Below, piece by piece: positions 54,885-57,906 of a stretch of 57,906 nt of DNA. The translations under genes were made by a program, and so were the position numbers. Numbering within the stretch: the first letter of the stretch is position 1; every line of letters begins with the position of its first letter. Under the pieces are notes generated by a model. It was not told where the DNA came from. It searched no databases and was given only the letters and a program-made list of their open reading frames with translations. Source of the DNA: Hondaea fermentalgiana (lineage: Eukaryota > Sar > Bigyra > Thraustochytrida > Thraustochytriidae); assembly GCA_014084085.1 (NCBI GenBank), contig NPFB01000145.1, positions 26,957-84,862 on the forward strand, given 5' to 3'.

Positions 54885-56910
54885 TCTCTGCTGCTCTGCT
54901 TTGCTTTGCTTCGCTTTGCTTCGCTTCGCTCGCTCTTGCTCCTGCTGCTTCTCCTGCGAGCCGGAGTGTGGACGAATGCGGTTTGTTTCTGCTTCTGCTT
55001 TCGATCTCCTTCTCGAGCCGAGCCAAGCGGGACTGCCTCGTCGCCCCAAGCTCTGCAGCTGCAGATGCTGCCTGCCCGCCTGCTTCTTCCGAGCCCGGGC
55101 CGCCGCGTGCCTCCGGCTTGCCTCGCGTGCCGCGAGAGCACGTGCTCCCCGCCGCTCGCTTCCTCTTCGCCGGGCCGGGCGCCTCCCTCCGCCTTCCTCG
55201 CCCAAGTGTGTACTCGGAAGCTGGCCGCACAAAGTGTGCGCCGCGCTGCCTCTTCGCGCGCGCGCGCGCGTGCGCGATTACTTATCCGGGGCCGCTCTTC
55301 CGGCCTGGAGCGCCTGCTCGTCTGTCTCGTCCCGCCTCGGTCGTCTGGCTCGCCGGCTTGCTGGCCTGCGATGCGATGCGGGGCGGGGCGATGCCGCGAG
55401 GCGGTGGTGGCTGGAAAATGCGATGCGAGAAGGAGAGAAAGCAAGCCTGGGCCGCGCGTGCCTTGCTCGCCTCTGCTTACTGCCTTTCGGACACAGAGAG
55501 AGAGAGAGCGCGACTGAGAAAGTGGTAATGTAATGCAAATTCGAGAGGCAGGACGCGTGCGTCTCGACTCCCGTCTCAGGATCAGACCGCGCGTGCCGAG
55601 ACGTCGAGCTGCTAGCTCAAGGACGGCGCCGGGCCGGGAGGTAGCTCTCTTTTATCGATCTGGAGCCTCGCGCGCGCCGAGCCGGCCGGTGGGTCTGTCT
55701 GTTGGCTCCTGGCTCTGCTCTCCGGGACTCGGCCTGGACCGCCGCTCGAGGACCGAGGTTTTGCTTTGCTTTTGCTTCAAGACTGGAAAAGGGACGGAGT
55801 GCGCGAAGTGCCCGCGCGAAGTGCCCGCGCGAAGAGGGGGACGTGCACTGCGATGGACTCGGATCGATCGACCACGACCGGTCGATGCGCCTGCGCGGAC
55901 GGAACTCTGGAAGCGCGAAGTGGAGTGCCACAAGCGCTTGCCTGCCTGACTCGACTTGGACTCTTGTCCCTTGCTCGTTGGATCGACGGCTGGATGGATC
56001 AAGATGGATGGATCGGTGGGTGGGTGGGTGGATGGATGGAGGGATGGACTCCTCTCCTCGCGCTGCTGCTGCTGTTGCTGCGCTGCTGTGCTGCTCGGCT
56101 GGTCGCTCGAGTTCGGGTTTTGGGTTTGCATTCTGGCTGCCGGCCGCGGCAGCGCGTCGCCCGCCGGGCAAGCAAGCAGCAGCAGCAAGAAGCAGCGAAA
56201 AGGAAGAAGGCGAGAGGGGAGAGAGGCCAAGTAAAAAGACGAAAGAAAGAGGTAGAAACGCCCGGGAGGGAAGAAGGCAGCGCAGGCTGGACGGCCGAGA
56301 TGGCAGAAAAGAAGGATCGATCGATCGATTGATCGATCTATCTGTCTTGGAGTTCTTACAGAGGGGCAGGGCGAGACTCGTCGGAAGCAGCGCCGTCGCT
56401 GTGGGTGGAGCAGGCTAGCGATGCGTGGCTTGGCTTGGCGTGGCTTGGCGCGTTCTTGCCTCTCGCTGCGAACTCACTGACGAGTGAGCAGAGCGGAGCA
56501 GAGCAGAGCAGAGCAGAACAGAGCAGAGCAGAGCAGAACAGAGCAGCGCAGAGCGAAGCGAGGAAGCAGGCAAGAAAGAAAGAAGAAAGAAAGCAAGCAG
56601 CAGCAGCGGCCAGGTTTCCCGTGCCACGCGGCAGCGGCGCAGCGCAGGCCCGCGCGAGTCTCCTTCATCCGACCGATGCGCCGATCGATCTATCGATCCA
56701 TGGATCGACGAATCGATCAATGGATTGACAGCGCGGAGGCTGCTGTAATGCACTCCAGAACGCCGTCCCACACCACCCCCACACTGTCAAGCTATAGCCC
56801 ACACCATTTCATAGCAGCCCCAGGAATCCGGCCTCCTTGGCGGCGGCCACTCTGGCTCTGGCGCGACGTACCGTTCGGCGGCGGGCCGGGTGCTGCACTC
56901 ACGTGCGACC
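54885..56910. other. Gene-poor, repeat-rich region upstream of the AP2 gene
   Basis: About 2 kb of GC-rich DNA. (CTTTG/CTTCG)n at ~54896-54935 forms the 5' leader of the AP2 gene (GCAAAGC repeats on its sense strand). (GAGCA)n at ~56485-56555, (GGCTT/GGCGT)n near 56426-56450, GATC-rich runs near 56317-56340 and (GTGG/GATG)n near 56014-56045. Open frames are compositional. A hairpin-capable pair (GGCTGCT at ~56737 / AGCAGCC at ~56813) was noted. Confidence 0.55.
56485..56555. repeat. (GAGCA)n pentanucleotide repeat
   Basis: About fourteen units with a few changes (GAACA, GAGCG). The same pentamer family appears upstream of the release-factor and AP2 genes. Confidence 0.85.
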
Positions 56911-57069
56911 ATGGGCGCCTTGCCTCGCCTTGCCTCGCAAACGTTCGCGTCTGCTGCTGCGGCTAGGCTGGCCGCTGCCGCCCGCCACACCTCCGGCGAG
57001 GGAAGGCCCGCGGCGGCGGCCAGCTGGCTGAAGAGCAGGCCTGCCAGCAGTAAGCTCTGGCATAAGATG
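56911..57069 (+). CDS. Candidate first exon with mitochondrial-presequence-like peptide (partial)
   Basis: ATG in strong context (ACCATGG). The 53 encoded residues (MGALPRLASQTFASAAAARL, then HTSGEGRP...LKSRPASSKLWHKM) are Arg/Ala/Ser-rich without acids for ~30 residues, like a mitochondrial presequence. A donor-like GTAACT follows at 57070. The nearest good acceptor (TTCTTAG at ~57095-57101) would make a very short intron of 32 bp; others are further away. The rest of the gene cannot be fixed from sequence, and no intron is needed for the frame to stay open. Low confidence. Confidence 0.25.
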
Positions 57070-57906
57070 GTAACTCGAACTTTCTGTTGTCGTCTTCTTA
57101 GAAAATGCTATTCTTCTTCTTGGCTTCACGGCCGGCACGTAGAATGGCGCCGGATTCTGTGCAGCTTTGGTCTGCGCGGAAAACACTGTTCAAGGCTACA
57201 GGACTGGACAAGAAACGAAGCCAAGCCAAGCCTCCCTCGCAGCGTTGGCATCCTTGCAGCAGCTGCAGCTGCAGCAGCTTCTATTCTCTCTTTCTTCTTC
57301 TGGCAACCGGTCGCCTCGTATCTTCTTCTTTCCCCTCCTCTTTCTCCCGCTGCCTCTGGCAGCCCAACGCTGCGCAGCGCGGCCCAGGACGTACGTGCGA
57401 ACGTCTCGAATCGAAAGAAGCCTGGAGGCAACGCGAGGCGAGGCGGCCGACCGAGCTCGGCAGCTGCAGCCAGCGCAGCAAGCAGCGAGCAACGGTCTCG
57501 CAGGCGTTGCGCGCGAGGCGGCGCGCCGATGCTCTTGACAGTCCGCGATTCTTCGCCTCTTCTGCGCCTCCTTCTCCGCCGCGCTCCGCTTCTCTCTGTG
57601 GCCGGTCTCTCTCCGCCGCAGAACTAACTTCCGAACTGCGCGCCAGCCACCACAGTCAGCTTGCCAGCCAGCCAGGCGAGAATGGGCAGGCTAACTGCGG
57701 GGAGCCTGACAGAACCGACCGACCGGCGGGGCCAGTCCCGAAACGCCGGCCGAGATGGAAGCCGCAGCTTCTCCGCGCAGCAGCTGTGGACCGCACTCCT
57801 TTACCATAGCTGGCGCCGCCGCGGGAGGGGCCCAGGTGGGGCGCGCGGGACGTCTCGCGCCGCGCCGCGGTCTCCGCCGCCGTGTCTTGCCGCGCGTGCC
57901 GCGTTA
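57070..57906. other. Terminal region without a resolved gene
   Basis: GC-rich with CAGC-type repeats near 57255-57275. It may hold later exons of the candidate gene at 56911, but no frame can be chosen. No domain motif seen on either strand. Confidence 0.4.

Noticed and set aside
53769..55517. Long plus-strand frame opposite the AP2 gene
   Set aside because: Antisense shadow; Gly/Leu/Val low-complexity composition, while the minus strand has an intact AP2 domain.
55652..56230. Minus-strand frame with a signal-peptide-like beginning
   Set aside because: It starts at a non-ATG codon and continues as Ser/Arg/Pro low-complexity sequence with polyQ from CTG repeats.

Overview
This window looks like nuclear DNA from a unicellular stramenopile, most likely a thraustochytrid (Labyrinthulomycete); that is my inference from content, not from a search. 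The reasons are: GC-rich, almost intronless nuclear-type genes separated by 0.03 to 2 kb; eukaryotic tRNA genes without encoded CCA and with T-run Pol III terminators; mitochondrial-targeted enzymes; AP2-domain, 3R-MYB and HMG-box regulators side by side; and possible cilium-associated coiled-coil proteins (FAM161-like, FSIP1-like), which would suit zoospores. Two runs of exactly 100 N (15713-15812 and 45611-45710) mark scaffold gaps of unknown true size.

Left part (1-14.5 kb): an HMG-box protein fused to a two-component receiver domain; a FAM161-like coiled-coil protein; a short cyclase-associated protein made only of the actin-binding C-CAP domain (minus strand); a large type I membrane protein with a ricin-B-like domain and four copies of a six-cysteine repeat I do not recognise; a tandem pair of EBP/EXPERA-type four-helix membrane proteins (minus strand); and a probably mitochondrial EEP-family phosphodiesterase.

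Middle part (14.5-38 kb): four nearly identical tRNA-Thr(AGU) genes on the minus strand, all with the same C3-A70 acceptor mismatch, interrupted by a TTAA-flanked inverted-repeat element that spans a gap; a 3R-MYB factor; methylcrotonoyl-CoA carboxylase alpha; a carboxymuconolactone-decarboxylase-family protein divergent from a CNNM/DUF21-CBS transporter; a small secreted Cys-rich protein; an MTH1-like Nudix hydrolase divergent from VWA8; an FSIP1-like coiled-coil protein divergent from a 1563-residue armadillo-like protein of unknown function.

Right part (38-57.9 kb): an acyl-CoA thioesterase-like protein; a candidate two-exon small gene; a spliced gene joining a predicted N-myristoylation site, an HMGL-like TIM barrel and an EF-hand region; a tandem pair of GT34 glycosyltransferases, the second interrupted by a gap; a TBC Rab-GAP; a possible frameshifted small gene; mitochondrial release factor 1; and an AP2-domain factor. 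From 48.9 kb on, the DNA between genes is rich in tetra- and pentanucleotide repeats and gene-poor.

Genes are not arranged in operons or an evident pathway cluster. Local duplication is a theme (EBP-like pair, GT34 pair, tRNA quartet), and several promoters are bidirectional. Start codons were placed at ATG; several open frames extend upstream without ATG and those extensions are treated as leader sequence.
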